Shown here: positions 36,401 through 46,051 of the stretch, one piece after another
How positions within the stretch are numbered: the first letter of the stretch is position 1
How the letters are laid out: each line of letters begins with the position of its first letter
Origin: Stenotrophomonas sp. MMGLT7
GTDB taxonomy: Bacteria; Pseudomonadota; Gammaproteobacteria; Xanthomonadales; Xanthomonadaceae
Length of the DNA: 54,520 nt
Direction of reading: 5' to 3'
Assembly (NCBI RefSeq): GCF_021168555.1
Contig: NZ_JAJOZS010000016.1
Span: 51,734 to 106,253, forward strand
The notes under the pieces: model-generated
Databases searched by the model: none
What the model saw: the letters and a program-made list of their open reading frames with translations, nothing else
Told to the model about the DNA's origin: nothing
Made by a program: the position numbers and the translations under genes

Positions 36401-38613
36401 TAGGGACGCTTGGCCGGGATCGGATCCATGGCGCGGAAGCGGCGGCCGTACTCGTCGGTGAGATCGCGCGCTTCCTGCGGATTGCGCACGATGGTCGGGG
36501 TGAGCAGGATGATGACCTCGTTGCGGCGATGGCTCTGGGTCTTCTGCCCGAACAGCGCGCCGATCACCGGCAGGCGGCTCAGGCCGGGAATGCCGGAGGA
36601 TCCATCGGTGGTGCTGTCGTCGATCAGGCCGGCCAGCATCACCGTGTCGCCGGCGCGCACCGCCGCCTCGGTCTGCATGCGCCGGGTGTTGATGCGCACG
36701 TTGCCATTGCCATCCCTCTCTCCCTCCGGTGCGCTCACTTCCTGCACGATGTCCAGGAACACCATGCCGTCGCGGGTCACGCGCGGGCGCACCTTGAGGA
36801 TGGTGCCGGTCTCCAGGTACTGCACGCTCGAATACTGGTTGTCGCTGATTCCGGACACGGACACCGAGTAGATCGGGATGCGGCTGCCGACGTTGAGCTG
36901 GGCCACCGCGTTGTTGCGCACGAACAGCGACGGTGTCTGCAGCAGGCGTACGTTGGAGACCGTGTCCAAGGCGCTGATGATCGCCGCGGCGTTCTTGCCG
37001 AGGAAGGTCCATGTCAGGCCGTCGCCGGTGGCCTTGCCGGCGATGTCTCCCCATATGCTCCGTCCTGCTGCCGACGCCAGTCCCGCGCCTGTCATGCCGA
37101 TACCCGTATCGACGCCTTCGGCGACCGTACTGGGTGCGTTGACCGCCTGCTCGAAGAACCAGTTGACGCCGTACTTGAGGTCGCCGGTCAGCGCCACCTC
37201 GGCCACCTGCGCCTCGATGTGCACCTGCATCGGCATCACGTCCAGCTTCTCGACCACCTCGCGGATCGAGCGCCAGGCCTGCGGGGTGGCACGCACCAGC
37301 AGGGTATTGGTCTCGTCCACCGCCGAGACGCCGACGCGGTCGCCCTCCACCTCCAGGGTCACGCTGCCGTTGCCGCCTTCGCGCTGCGGCAGCTGCAGCT
37401 GGCCGCTGCCCAGGCCGCCGCTGCCAGTACCGGTGCCGGTGCCGGTCGTCCCCAGCGTCGAGCTGCTGTCCAGGCCGCGGCCCGAATCGGCGCCGAAGCC
37501 GCCGGCATCGCCGCCGCTTCCCAGCTGCACCGAGGTCGCCCCCGGCGCCAGCGAGGCCTGCGAGCCGTCGCCGCCGCGCCCGCCGCCGCTGCCGAACACC
37601 TCGGCCAGGCGGTCGGCCAGGTCCTTGGCCTTGACGTACTTGAGCTCGTAGGAGAACAGCCGGCTGTCGCCGCCGGCACTGTCGATGCGGTCCAGCCATT
37701 CGCGGATCTGGTCCAGGTAGCTGGGCTGGGCGGTGATGACCATCACCGCGTTGGCGTTCTCCAGCGGCATGAAGCGCAGCATGCCGGCGCTGGGGGTCTT
37801 GCTCTCCTCGCCGAACACCTTCTCCAGGTCGGCGGCGACCTGGTCGGCGCGCCCGGACTGCAGCGGGAACACGCCCACCGACATGCTCGACATCCAGTCC
37901 ACGTCGAAGATCTCGATGGTGCGCAGGTAGTTCTCCAGCTCGGCGCGGGTGCCGGCCACGGTGATGACATTGCGGCCGTTGTCGACGTTGACGATGGCGT
38001 TGGGACGCGCGTACGGCTCCAGCACCTTCTTCATCTCGCTGGCGGAGATGTACCTGAGCGGCACCACCCGCGCCTCGAAGCCGCGCGCGCTGGCCGCCGG
38101 GGCGGTGCTGGGGGCGACGCTGCCGGCCAGCGCCTGGTCGGCGGGGACGATGTTGTAGCGGCCGCCGCTGTAGACCATGCGCGCGTTGTTCCAGCCCAGC
38201 ACCATCTCCAGCAGGTTCAGCGCCTGCGACGGCGACACCGGGTTGGGCGTGGCCAGCGTCACCGTGCCCTGCACGCCCGGGGCGATCACGTAGTTCTGCC
38301 CGAGCATGTCGCCGAGGATGGCCTTGACCACCGCGGCCAGCGATTCGCCCTCGAAGTTGAAGGTGGCGCTGCCGCTGCCGGCCGCGCCCAGCGACGGCGG
38401 CCGCTCGGCGGCCACGCCGCGGTTGATGGTGGGGCCGGTGCCGCGGCGGATCAGCGGCTGGGTACGGACCTGCTCGTCCTGCGCATCGCCCTGCTGTTGC
38501 GCGGCGGCCGCGGGCGGCACCGGCGCGGCATTGCGCTGGACCTGGGGCGAGGGCGTGCTGGCGCAACCGGCGAGCAGGCCGATCAGGAGCGGGACTAGAA
38601 GGCGAGGCGTCAT
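36400..38613 (-). CDS. xpsD: Type II secretion secretin XpsD
   Basis: A 737-residue outer-membrane secretin (GspD). The signal ends in a lipobox LLAGC with Cys17, so it is a lipoprotein secretin. Order: N0 domain (ESLAAVVKAILGDMLGQNYV), N1-N3 with a Gly/Ser/Thr-rich insertion around residues 350-400, then the secretin pore with VNWFFEQAV, VRLLQTPSLFVRNNAVA, VGSRIPIYS and LSRLPVIGALFGQK. It forms the multimeric gate for folded exoproteins. It starts ten bases after xpsN. Confidence 0.97.
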   Translation of the reverse strand: MTPRLLVPLLIGLLAGCASTPSPQVQRNAAPVPPAAAAQQQGDAQDEQVRTQPLIRRGTGPTINRGVAAERPPSLGAAGSGSATFNFEGESLAAVVKAILGDMLGQNYVIAPGVQGTVTLATPNPVSPSQALNLLEMVLGWNNARMVYSGGRYNIVPADQALAGSVAPSTAPAASARGFEARVVPLRYISASEMKKVLEPYARPNAIVNVDNGRNVITVAGTRAELENYLRTIEIFDVDWMSSMSVGVFPLQSGRADQVAADLEKVFGEESKTPSAGMLRFMPLENANAVMVITAQPSYLDQIREWLDRIDSAGGDSRLFSYELKYVKAKDLADRLAEVFGSGGGRGGDGSQASLAPGATSVQLGSGGDAGGFGADSGRGLDSSSTLGTTGTGTGTGSGGLGSGQLQLPQREGGNGSVTLEVEGDRVGVSAVDETNTLLVRATPQAWRSIREVVEKLDVMPMQVHIEAQVAEVALTGDLKYGVNWFFEQAVNAPSTVAEGVDTGIGMTGAGLASAAGRSIWGDIAGKATGDGLTWTFLGKNAAAIISALDTVSNVRLLQTPSLFVRNNAVAQLNVGSRIPIYSVSVSGISDNQYSSVQYLETGTILKVRPRVTRDGMVFLDIVQEVSAPEGERDGNGNVRINTRRMQTEAAVRAGDTVMLAGLIDDSTTDGSSGIPGLSRLPVIGALFGQKTQSHRRNEVIILLTPTIVRNPQEARDLTDEYGRRFRAMDPIPAKRP

Positions 38614-38622
38614 GCGGTCACT

Positions 38623-39402
38623 CTAAGGTTTGTTTCCAGGGGTGGTGCCGTTCTGGTTCTGGTTCTGGTTCTGCTGCTGCAGTTGCCGGCGGCGCGCCTC
38701 GATGCGTTCGCGGATGGCGCGGATCTGCTGTTCCTCGGTCGGCGCGGGCGCGGCCGATGCCGCCGGGGCTGCCGGCGTATGCGGCGGTGCGGGCGGTGTC
38801 CGCTGCGGGTTGCCGTTGCCCGGCGCAGCAGGTGCGGGCGCGTTGCCCGGTGGCGGCCGCACGGCATCGGCGCGAGCGGACGCGGCGCCGGCCAGCACCG
38901 TCGGGGGCTCGCCGCCGTTGCCGTCGAACACGCGCAGTTCCAGCGTCTGCACCCCGCCGGGGCCTTCGATGGTGGCTCCCCGCGGTTCCAGCGCCAGCAG
39001 CCGCCAGCCGCCGACGCTGTCGCCTTCCAGCCGCAGCCGGATCGACTGGCCCTGCTCGGTGGTCAGCGTCGCCATCTTCAGCTGCGGGGTGATCAGCACG
39101 CCGGTCAGGCGCAGCACCGAGGCCGGCGCCTCGGCTTCGTTGCCGCCGAGGAAGAACGGGTGCGGGCGGCGGTCCTCGGCCATCAGCGGGCGCGCGGCGA
39201 TCTCGGAATAGCGGGACGGGTCCTGCAGGCGCTCGCGCGCCGGCGGCGGCAGCGCCGGCAGCCGCTGCACCAGCGCCGGGTCGTCCGGCAGCGGCTCGAT
39301 GCGTCCGCCGAGCCCGGCCAGGGCCATCATCCACACCAGCAGCGCCCAGGCGGCGATGCCGCCCAGCCACCAGGTGCGCAGGCCGATCGCGTCAATCCGC
39401 AT
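38623..39402 (-). CDS. xpsN: Type II secretion protein XpsN (GspC role)
   Basis: A 259-residue bitopic inner-membrane protein: one helix at about residues 10-32 (WWLGGIAAWALLVWMMALA), a periplasmic homology-like region (VLRLTGVLITPQLKMATL), and a Pro/Ala-rich tail ending in QNQNQNQN. In Xanthomonas XpsN takes the place of GspC and binds XpsD and XpsL-XpsM. It overlaps the xpsM end by 11 bases. Confidence 0.88.
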   Translation of the reverse strand: MRIDAIGLRTWWLGGIAAWALLVWMMALAGLGGRIEPLPDDPALVQRLPALPPPARERLQDPSRYSEIAARPLMAEDRRPHPFFLGGNEAEAPASVLRLTGVLITPQLKMATLTTEQGQSIRLRLEGDSVGGWRLLALEPRGATIEGPGGVQTLELRVFDGNGGEPPTVLAGAASARADAVRPPPGNAPAPAAPGNGNPQRTPPAPPHTPAAPAASAAPAPTEEQQIRAIRERIEARRRQLQQQNQNQNQNGTTPGNKP

Positions 39403-40012
39403 CGGCCGCTCCCGCAGGGTCGGCGACGGCGCCGGGGCGCAGGAAGCCGGCCAGCTCGAACGCCACGTCCAGGCCGCTGCCGCTCTCGCCGGGCGAGAGC
39501 TGGAAGCGCTGCGCCATGACGTTGAGGTTGTCCACGAACAACCGCGGCGAGCCGCTCTCTAGCGTGTACAGCACCTGCGCCAGCTCCGGCGTGCCGCAGC
39601 GCAGGCGCACCTGCACCGCCACCCGCACGAAACGCTCGCGCGTGTCGGCCGCCAGCGGCGAGCGGTTGCTGATCGCGCAGCTGCGGTTGCCCGGGCTGGC
39701 CTGGCTCACCGCCGCCTCCAGCCGCTGCACCAGCCCGGCCGAGGCCAGCTCGGCCGACGGTTCGGGCAGGAAGCCCGGGCGCGCGGCGAGCGCGGCCTGC
39801 GCCTGCTGCAGCCGCTGCGCCACCTGCGGCGCCTGCTGCAGCTGCGTGCGCACGCGCAGCTCGCGCTCGCGCTGGGCCTGGATCTGCGCTTCGGCCGCGC
39901 GCAGCGGCACGGTGAACCACGGATGCACCAGCAGCAGGTAGGCCAGCGCCAGCAGCGCCAGCAGCACGCCCAGCGCCAGCCAGCGGTCGCGCTCAGTGGT
40001 TGCCGGCGCCAT
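39392..40012 (-). CDS. xpsM: Type II secretion protein XpsM
   Basis: A 206-residue GspM-like protein: short cytoplasmic start, one helix (LALGVLLALLALAYLLLVHP, about residues 13-32), a coiled-coil of Gln/Arg-rich repeats, and a ferredoxin-like periplasmic domain. It supports XpsL at the inner membrane. The ATG at 40012 lies inside the end of xpsL, as expected in this dense operon. Confidence 0.88.
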   Translation of the reverse strand: MAPATTERDRWLALGVLLALLALAYLLLVHPWFTVPLRAAEAQIQAQRERELRVRTQLQQAPQVAQRLQQAQAALAARPGFLPEPSAELASAGLVQRLEAAVSQASPGNRSCAISNRSPLAADTRERFVRVAVQVRLRCGTPELAQVLYTLESGSPRLFVDNLNVMAQRFQLSPGESGSGLDVAFELAGFLRPGAVADPAGAADAD

Positions 40013-41123
40013 CGGCGGCCTCCTTGTCCGTCGCCGGCGCGGTGGCCAGCTGCGCGGTGAGGGTGAAGCGTTCGCCACGGCTGGCGCTGTCGCCCTGCAG
40101 CACCCCGGTCAGCGACGGCGTGTGCCACAGCGGCGAGCCTTCCAGCTTGCCGACCAGCGAGGACGCCTCGCGGCTCAGGCCGATCAGCTGCAGCTGGTCG
40201 CCCTCGATGGCGAACTTCTCCAGGTAGCTGCCGTCGGGCAGGCGCCGGCTCAGTTCGTCCCACACCTCGGTGGCGGTCGGCCGCGCGGCGCGCCTGCGCT
40301 CGAAGAACGCCGCGCCTTCCACCATGTCCACCAGCTGCTGGCGCTGCGCGGCGACGCCGCGGGCGCGCTGGGCGCTGGCATCGACCTGCGCGCGCAGCGC
40401 CTCGGCGGCCTGGCGGCGGTTGTCCAGCAACTGCCCGCCCGCCAGCACCAGGGCCAGCAGCGCCAGCGCCGCCAACGCCCACTGCCAGCGCCGCAGCGGA
40501 CTGCCGCGATGCTGGCGCCGCGCCGGCGGCAGCAGGTTCACCTGCAGCGGCGGCGCATCGACGCCGGCGACGTCGATGCCGGCCAGGGTGGCCGCCCAGC
40601 CGTCGATCGACGCCAGCAGTTCCTCCACCGTGCGATGCGGCACCACCACCAGCTCGACCTCGAGCTGGCCGTCGCCGCGGCGCTCCAGCACGCGCACGTC
40701 GAAATCCACCTGGTCGGCGGCGAACGGCGTCTGCCGGTCGATCTCGAACCGCACCACGTCGCGCAGGCGCTCGGCGGCGGCGGCCGGCAGGCGCAGCGTG
40801 CGCCGCAGCACCGCGGCCTGCGCCAGCAGCCAGGTGCGCGGCAGCGCCGACAGCCGCGGCCCGAGCAGCGCCTCGATGTCGCCCGGCGACTGCGGCCACG
40901 GCAGCTGCGCGATGTCTTCCGTGCGCGTGTCCAGCTGCCGCGCCAGGTGCAGGTCGTCGCCGGCGCGCCACAGCAGCAGCCGCGCCGGCGCCAGGCCCAG
41001 CTGCGCACGCCAGCGCGGCGGCAGCCAGGCCAGCAGCGATCGCCGCCACCAGGCCAGCAGGCCTTCCGCGCCCGGGGCCAGGCGAACGCCTATCCGGCCC
41101 AGGTTTTCGCGCCACCCGCTCAT
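39993..41123 (-). CDS. xpsL: Type II secretion protein XpsL
   Basis: A 376-residue GspL-type protein with a cytoplasmic actin-like domain ([20 protein letters not shown]), one membrane helix near residues 222-245 and a periplasmic part of the PilN/ferredoxin type ([22 protein letters not shown]). GspL binds the ATPase XpsE and holds it at the membrane with XpsM and XpsN. The ATG at 41123 overlaps the xpsK stop (ATGA). Confidence 0.9.
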   Translation of the reverse strand: MSGWRENLGRIGVRLAPGAEGLLAWWRRSLLAWLPPRWRAQLGLAPARLLLWRAGDDLHLARQLDTRTEDIAQLPWPQSPGDIEALLGPRLSALPRTWLLAQAAVLRRTLRLPAAAAERLRDVVRFEIDRQTPFAADQVDFDVRVLERRGDGQLEVELVVVPHRTVEELLASIDGWAATLAGIDVAGVDAPPLQVNLLPPARRQHRGSPLRRWQWALAALALLALVLAGGQLLDNRRQAAEALRAQVDASAQRARGVAAQRQQLVDMVEGAAFFERRRAARPTATEVWDELSRRLPDGSYLEKFAIEGDQLQLIGLSREASSLVGKLEGSPLWHTPSLTGVLQGDSASRGERFTLTAQLATAPATDKEAADGAGNH

Positions 41124-41980
41124 CTTCGCGACATGCCCTCCTCCCAACGCAATACCGTGTAGGCCGTGCCCGGCACCGGCGACGGCCCCAGCCGCACCAC
41201 TGCCCGCAAGACCGCTTCCCTGCCCCGCTCCAGGCGTGCGCGGCTCTCGATACTATAGGTGCCGCCCGCCGGTTCGACGATGGCCGCGGCCGCATCGGGC
41301 GATCCGGGTCCCGCTTCGGCCTCGCGGCGGGCGACGATATCGGCCGCATCCAGGCCCAGCGCGGTGAGCACCGGCGCCGGCGCGAACGCCGCTTCCGGCC
41401 GCGAGCGGCCGCCGAACAGGGTCACGTTGGGCGCCAGCTGCCGGTACAGCCCGGCATCCATGCCGAGCACGCGCTGCAATTCGGCCACGCTTTCGAACGG
41501 GGCGTCCTTGGCGCCGTAGGGCAGGCCGGCGGCGGCGTAGTCGCGGTCCTCGGCGGCGCCGACCGGCTGGCCCAGGTCGTCGGCGTCGCGCCAGTCGACG
41601 ATCGCCCCGGCCAGGCGCTCGGCCTGGCCCTGCTCGGTGCCGAGCGCACGCAGCAGCGCCGCCAGCAGCGCGGCGTCGGCCAGGTTCAGGTCGACCTTGC
41701 CGCTCTCGGCGACGATGCGCACGTCCACCTGCGAACCGTCGAACTGCCAGCGGTAGCGGCGGCCATCGGGGCGCCAGCCCGGCTGCAGCGGCGTGCCGGC
41801 CAGCCGCGACAGCGCATATTCCAGGCCGGCGCGGGCATGCTCCTGCGCCTGCGTGCCCTCGCCGAGCACGCGCCCCTGCAGCGCCTCCACCCGCGCGGTC
41901 AGCGCGAACGCGCCGACCAGCGCGGCCAGCAGCGCGATCAGCCACAGCACCAGTACCAGCGCGGCGCCGCGTGCCTTCAT
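41120..41980 (-). CDS. xpsK: Minor pseudopilin XpsK
   Basis: A 286-residue GspK, the largest minor pseudopilin and pseudopilus tip. N-terminal prepilin segment [20 protein letters not shown], followed by the GspK helix and two helical lobes ([24 protein letters not shown]). The small residue after the leader peptide lets the prepilin peptidase cut; that enzyme is not in this window. The ATG overlaps the xpsJ stop. Confidence 0.92.
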   Translation of the reverse strand: MKARGAALVLVLWLIALLAALVGAFALTARVEALQGRVLGEGTQAQEHARAGLEYALSRLAGTPLQPGWRPDGRRYRWQFDGSQVDVRIVAESGKVDLNLADAALLAALLRALGTEQGQAERLAGAIVDWRDADDLGQPVGAAEDRDYAAAGLPYGAKDAPFESVAELQRVLGMDAGLYRQLAPNVTLFGGRSRPEAAFAPAPVLTALGLDAADIVARREAEAGPGSPDAAAAIVEPAGGTYSIESRARLERGREAVLRAVVRLGPSPVPGTAYTVLRWEEGMSRR

Positions 41981-42630
41981 GAGCGCGCGCCCACGTTGCC
42001 GGCCTGCGGCAGCGCCACCACCAGCGTCGGCCAGGCGCTGCCGTCGGCCGCACGGATCGCCACCGACACCAGCAGCGGCAGGGTGCCCGGATCCTCCCAT
42101 TGCTCGACCCACGGCCCCAGCTCGCCACTGCGCGGGTCCAGGCCGCGATAGCGCAGGTGCACCTCGCGCAGGTCGTCGGCCAGCGTTTCCGCCGGCAGCG
42201 GCCGCGCCTCCTCGATGGTCTGCCCGGCCTGCAGCATCGTCAGCTGCAGTTGCAGCCGCTGCCGGCCGGGGCTGCCGGACAGGGTCAGCTCGTGCACGTA
42301 GGGCCCGCCGCGGCCGAGGTAGTCGGGCACGTCGGCGACGAAGCGCATGCGCTGCGGCTCGCCGAGGAAGCGCTGCACCTGCAGCGTGGCCGGATCGGCC
42401 TCGATCGCCAGCGGCAGCGCCCCTGCCAGGCGCTGCCGCAGGAAGCCCTCGACCGCACGGACGCGTTCGCTGCGCTCGGCCATCGCCTCGCCGCGGCTGC
42501 TCACCGCCATCGCCGAGCGCACCGTGGCGAACGCCAGCGTCAGCCCGCCGGCCAGCAGCACCGTGGCCAGCAGCACCTCGATCAGGGTGAAGCCGGCCTG
42601 CCGGCGCGGGAGCGGGCAGGCCCGGCTCAC
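41977..42630 (-). CDS. xpsJ: Minor pseudopilin XpsJ
   Basis: A 217-residue GspJ with type III prepilin leader ending [20 protein letters not shown], the Glu at mature position five and a C-terminal beta domain. It pairs with XpsI and XpsK at the pseudopilus tip. It starts at a GTG overlapping the xpsI stop (GTGA). Confidence 0.93.
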   Translation of the reverse strand: MSRACPLPRRQAGFTLIEVLLATVLLAGGLTLAFATVRSAMAVSSRGEAMAERSERVRAVEGFLRQRLAGALPLAIEADPATLQVQRFLGEPQRMRFVADVPDYLGRGGPYVHELTLSGSPGRQRLQLQLTMLQAGQTIEEARPLPAETLADDLREVHLRYRGLDPRSGELGPWVEQWEDPGTLPLLVSVAIRAADGSAWPTLVVALPQAGNVGARS

Positions 42631-43031
42631 GGCTGCATCTCGGCGGCCGCCAGCCGCAGCGTGCGCCATTGCAGCCGCTGCGCCGGGCCCTCGCCCCACT
42701 GCACCGCCAGGTCCAGCTGCAGCAGCTGCGCGGCGCCGGCCGCGGCCGCATCGCGCGCACGATGCGGATCGGCATACGGCGTCACCTGCAGGGTCCAGCG
42801 ATAGCGGCCCTGGTCGAACTCGCCGCTGCTGCGCTGCGGCTGCAGCGGCTGCTCGACGCCGATGCCGGCCAGCAGCGACTGCGCATGCAGCGCCGCGCGG
42901 CTGGCGTCGTCGGCCGCGCGCACCTGCCGCGCCGCGCCGGAAAGCGAGCCCAGCAGCAGCGTCAGCGCCAGCGCCAGCAGCGCGAAGGCGACGATCACCT
43001 CGATCAGGGTGTAGCCACGCTGCCGCTTCAT
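42627..43031 (-). CDS. xpsI: Minor pseudopilin XpsI
   Basis: A 134-residue GspI. Very short leader MKRQRG before [18 protein letters not shown], then a small mixed domain. It initiates the tip complex with XpsJ and XpsK. The ATG overlaps the xpsH stop. Confidence 0.93.
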   Translation of the reverse strand: MKRQRGYTLIEVIVAFALLALALTLLLGSLSGAARQVRAADDASRAALHAQSLLAGIGVEQPLQPQRSSGEFDQGRYRWTLQVTPYADPHRARDAAAAGAAQLLQLDLAVQWGEGPAQRLQWRTLRLAAAEMQP

Positions 43032-43507
43032 GGCGCCGCCACCGGTCCGGAGCGGACCTCGCCGGTCATCCAGGCCACGTCGATGCGCCACACCGCCTGG
43101 CGTACCTGCAACTCGATGCGGCCGCCGCTGGAGGCGCCGTCCTCGAAGAACTGCACCGCGCCCTCGCCCTCGCGCGGCTGCACCTGGCGGGCGCCGGTGA
43201 AACGGATCTCCAGCGCCTTCGGAATCTCGCCATGGCGCCCGTTGGCGCCCTGCCAGCGGTGCCCGCGCGGATCGATGACGAAGCGCTGCGGCTGTCCGCC
43301 GGCCAGCGCCTGGGTGCGGGCGAAGCGCAGTTCGGCGGCGATCTGCTTGCCGGCCGAGCGCAGCCGCATGCCGTCGACGCCGCCGCCCATCGCCGCGGCC
43401 GCCAGCACCCCGACCAGGGCGATCAACGCCACCACCAGCAGCATCTCCAGCAGCGAGACGCCGCGCGCGCGCGCAGCGGGTGCCGGCAGGGAGCGGGACT
43501 GCGTCAT
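43028..43507 (-). CDS. xpsH: Minor pseudopilin XpsH
   Basis: A 159-residue GspH with leader ending RARG-VSLLEMLLVVALIALVG and the domain pattern SAGKQIAAELRFARTQALAGG. It links the major pilin to the tip complex. It starts 12 bases after xpsG. Confidence 0.93.
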   Translation of the reverse strand: MTQSRSLPAPAARARGVSLLEMLLVVALIALVGVLAAAAMGGGVDGMRLRSAGKQIAAELRFARTQALAGGQPQRFVIDPRGHRWQGANGRHGEIPKALEIRFTGARQVQPREGEGAVQFFEDGASSGGRIELQVRQAVWRIDVAWMTGEVRSGPVAAP

Positions 43508-43519
43508 CGCCGCGGCCGG

Positions 43520-43954
43520 TCACTCGTAGCGGATGTCGGCATCGTAGCTGCTGCCGCCGGGCTGGCCGTCCTTGCCCAGGCTCACCAGCTCGAACGGCTG
43601 GCCCTCGCCGGGCACGCGGTACTCGATCGGGTGGCCCCACGGGTCGTTGAGCTCGGCCGACTTGGCATACGGGCCCAGCCAGCCGCTGGCGCCGCCGGGC
43701 TGGGTGACCAGGTCGTCGAGCTTGGCCGGCAGCCGGCCGGTATCGAGCTGGTAGTTCTCGATCTTGCCGGCCAGGGTCTGGATCTGCGACTTGGCCAGGT
43801 TGGCCTTGCCGCGGTCGGCGCCGCCGAGCACGCGGCTGCCGACCAGGGTCAGCACCGCGCCGATCAGCACGATGACGATGATGATCTCCAGCAGGCTCAT
43901 GCCGGACTGGCGCGAGGGCGAGGGGGAGCGGGTCAGGGAACGCGGGTTGGTCAT
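43520..43954 (-). CDS. xpsG: Major pseudopilin XpsG
   Basis: A 144-residue GspG, the main pseudopilus subunit. The leader is unusually long and Ser/Arg-rich (TNPRSLTRSPSPSRQSG) before MSLLEIIIVIVLIGAVL. The calcium-type C-terminal loop is visible: NDPWGHPIEYRVPGE and DGQPGGSSYDADI. AGGAA lies before the ATG. Confidence 0.96.
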   Translation of the reverse strand: MTNPRSLTRSPSPSRQSGMSLLEIIIVIVLIGAVLTLVGSRVLGGADRGKANLAKSQIQTLAGKIENYQLDTGRLPAKLDDLVTQPGGASGWLGPYAKSAELNDPWGHPIEYRVPGEGQPFELVSLGKDGQPGGSSYDADIRYE

Positions 43955-44053
43955 TGCGGGATTCCTTGGGGTTGCGTGTTTCGGAATGTTGCCGAATTCG
44001 TCTGCTTCACGTCGCCATCCATGGCGTCACGTCACCGGCTCCGGGACGCCCGG

Positions 44054-44073
44054 CCCGGCCATCCATGGCCGGG
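44054..44073. terminator. Hairpin between xpsF and xpsG
   Basis: CCCGGCCAT-CC-ATGGCCGGG: a nine-base perfect stem with two-base spacer, in the 160-base gap that is the only sizable break between xpsF and xpsD. No U-tract, so it may set processing or relative expression of the abundant pseudopilin rather than termination. Confidence 0.5.
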
Positions 44074-44114
44074 CGTTCGGCGCCGCATGCGCCATGGCGC
44101 ATGAGCGCGGCACC

Positions 44115-45329
44115 TCACCCAATCGCATTGGTCAGGTCGTACAGCGGCACCAGCACCGCCACGATCACCGCGCCGACCACCGAGGCCAGCACCAGGGTGA
44201 TCGCCGGCACCATCGCCGCCAGCAGCCGGTCGATCGCCTGCGCGGTCTCCTGCTCGAAGGTGTCGGCGGTCTTGAGCAGCATGGTGTCCAGCGCGCCGGA
44301 CTCCTCGCCGACCTGGATCATCTGCAGCGCCAGCCGCGGGAAGCGCTTGCCGCGCGCCAGCGATGCCGACAGGCCATGGCCGTTCCTGACTTCGTCGGCC
44401 GCCTCGCCGACGTCCCCGCTCAGCGCCAGGTTGCCGAGTACGTTGCGGGCGATGCCCAGCGCTGCCAGCAGCGGCACGCCGTTGCGCAGCAGGGTGCCGA
44501 GCGTGCGGCTCAGCCGCGCGGTCTCCAGCCGTGCCACCAGCGGACCGACGAAGCGCTGGCGCAGCAGCCAGTCGTCGAAGCCGGTACGGAAGGCCGGATC
44601 GCGGCGCTTGCGCTCGATCCCCACCAGCACCAGCGCCGGCACCGCCAGCAGCACGAACCACCAGTCGCGCACGAACAGGCCCAGCACCAGCACCGCCTGG
44701 GTGAACCAGGGCAGCTGCACGTCCAGGCTCTCGTACATCTGCGCGAACTGCGGCACCACGTAGCCGAGCAGGAACAGCAGCGCCAGGCCGACCACCACCA
44801 GCAGGATCGCCGGGTAGATAAGCGCGTTGACCACGCGCCCGCGCAGTTCGCGGCTGCGCTCCAGGTACTCGGCCAGTCGCTTGAGCGTGTCGTGCAGGCT
44901 GCCGCCGGCCTCGCCGGCGCGCACCATGTTGACGTACAGCTTGGAGAACACCCCGGACTGGCGTTCCAGTGCGGTGGACAGCGGCGAGCCGCCGCGCACC
45001 GCGTCGCGGATGTCGGCGATGGTGCGCCGCGACTTCTCGTCCTCCGGCAGTTCCAGCAGGATCGACAGCGCGCGGTCCAGCGGCTGGCCGGCGCCGAGCA
45101 GCGTCGCCAGCTGCTGGGTGAACTGCACCAGCGCGGCGCCGTCGAACGGCTTGCGCCGCAACAGCGTGCGCAGCGAGACGGCACCGCCCTCGCTGGCCAG
45201 CCGGGTCTCGACCGGCAGGTGCCCCTGTTCCTGCAGGCGCTGCGCCACCTCGGCATCGCTGGCGGCCTCGATCTGGCCTTCCAGCATCTCGCCGTGGGCG
45301 TCGATGGCTTTGTAGCGGTACAGGGGCAT
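44115..45329 (-). CDS. xpsF: Type II secretion inner-membrane protein XpsF
   Basis: A 404-residue GspF platform protein with two repeats of the T2SSF domain and three helices (near residues 170, 220 and 375). Begins MPLYRYKAIDAHG; hallmark segments FTQQLATLLGAGQPLDRAL and the mirrored LSRTLGTLLRNGVPLLAALG, then QVGEESGALDTML. It contacts XpsE and drives pseudopilus assembly. Confidence 0.96.
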   Translation of the reverse strand: MPLYRYKAIDAHGEMLEGQIEAASDAEVAQRLQEQGHLPVETRLASEGGAVSLRTLLRRKPFDGAALVQFTQQLATLLGAGQPLDRALSILLELPEDEKSRRTIADIRDAVRGGSPLSTALERQSGVFSKLYVNMVRAGEAGGSLHDTLKRLAEYLERSRELRGRVVNALIYPAILLVVVGLALLFLLGYVVPQFAQMYESLDVQLPWFTQAVLVLGLFVRDWWFVLLAVPALVLVGIERKRRDPAFRTGFDDWLLRQRFVGPLVARLETARLSRTLGTLLRNGVPLLAALGIARNVLGNLALSGDVGEAADEVRNGHGLSASLARGKRFPRLALQMIQVGEESGALDTMLLKTADTFEQETAQAIDRLLAAMVPAITLVLASVVGAVIVAVLVPLYDLTNAIG

Positions 45330-45359
45330 GTGTCGGGTGTCGATCAGGATGAATAATCG

Positions 45360-45698
45360 TCATTCCCGCGAAAGCGGGAATCCATGGACGTCGGCTCTTG
45401 GCAGCTGACCCATAACATCAGGCCAAAGATCTCGCCATGATGGGTTGCTCGCGTCGATCAGCTGCATCTTCCATGCACGCCTCCACTTCTTGATCCGTTT
45501 CTCCCGAAGGATCGCCGACTCCATCGTTTCGTGCATCTCGTACCGAACCAATCGGGTGACCCCGTAGCGTTTGGTGAATCCATCGACCACATGTTCCCTG
45601 TGCTGCCAGGTTCTGCCCGCCAGATCGCTGGTCACGCCGACATAAAGCGTGCCATTGAGGCCGCTCGCCAAGACGTACACGCACGGTAACTTGTCCAT
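45360..45698 (-). CDS. GIY-YIG domain protein inside the xps operon
   Basis: A 112-residue small GIY-YIG protein of the YhbQ/UPF0213-like type: VYVLASGLNGTLYVGVTSDL, the following RTWQHR, the Glu-bearing YEMHETMESAILREKRIKKWRR. Such single-domain proteins have no settled role; some are linked to mobile or repeated DNA. GGAAGGAAG precedes the ATG at 45698. Its last residues (FPLSRE and stop) are encoded by a palindromic repeat, TTCCCGC-GAAA-GCGGGAA. It interrupts the expected xpsE-xpsF pair, in the same direction. Confidence 0.88.
   Translation of the reverse strand: MDKLPCVYVLASGLNGTLYVGVTSDLAGRTWQHREHVVDGFTKRYGVTRLVRYEMHETMESAILREKRIKKWRRAWKMQLIDASNPSWRDLWPDVMGQLPRADVHGFPLSRE
45363..45380. 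repeat. CCCGC/GCGGG palindrome, left copy
   Basis: Seven-base perfect stem TTCCCGC/GCGGGAA with a GAAA loop; overlaps the end of the GIY-YIG gene. Followed by TCCATGGACGTC. A related palindrome lies at 45866-45881. Confidence 0.75.
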
Positions 45699-46051
45699 CG
45701 TTTTCTTCCTTCCCTGAAGCCTTCCCTGCAACGTCCATGGGTGATCGACTCTCCGGCCGCCGCAGAAGCCCTCCCCCGCTTTCGCTAGTGGTCCGGACAA
45801 ACTCCGATCGTCCCTCCCACAAAAGCAGGAGCTCATTGCCGCGATCGGTCCGAAAGTCCTTGGACCCCCGCTTTCGCGGGGATGACGGGAAGAAGGTTCG
45901 GCGGACAAGCTTCGATCCAGGTTCCACCCGGATCCTGACCAGCCGGCCGGCCCGCATCTCAGGCACTCGCTGGCACATTAGCCAAGTTCCCCACGGATAA
46001 CAGTGAGCTTTCGCGGAAACATACTGGTTTGGAGAAACCGCGATCGGCAAT
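45699..46051. other. Intergenic region between xpsE and the GIY-YIG gene
   Basis: About 350 bases with no supported gene. Contains the right-hand palindrome at 45866-45881, AACGTCCATGG near 45728 (complement of the sequence beside the left palindrome) and otherwise unremarkable sequence. Together with the GIY-YIG gene it forms a 720-base block between xpsE and xpsF. Confidence 0.6.
45866..45881. repeat. CCCGC/GCGGG palindrome, right copy
   Basis: CCCCGC-TTTC-GCGGGG followed by ATGACGGGAA, the reverse-oriented partner of the copy at 45363-45380. Confidence 0.72.
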
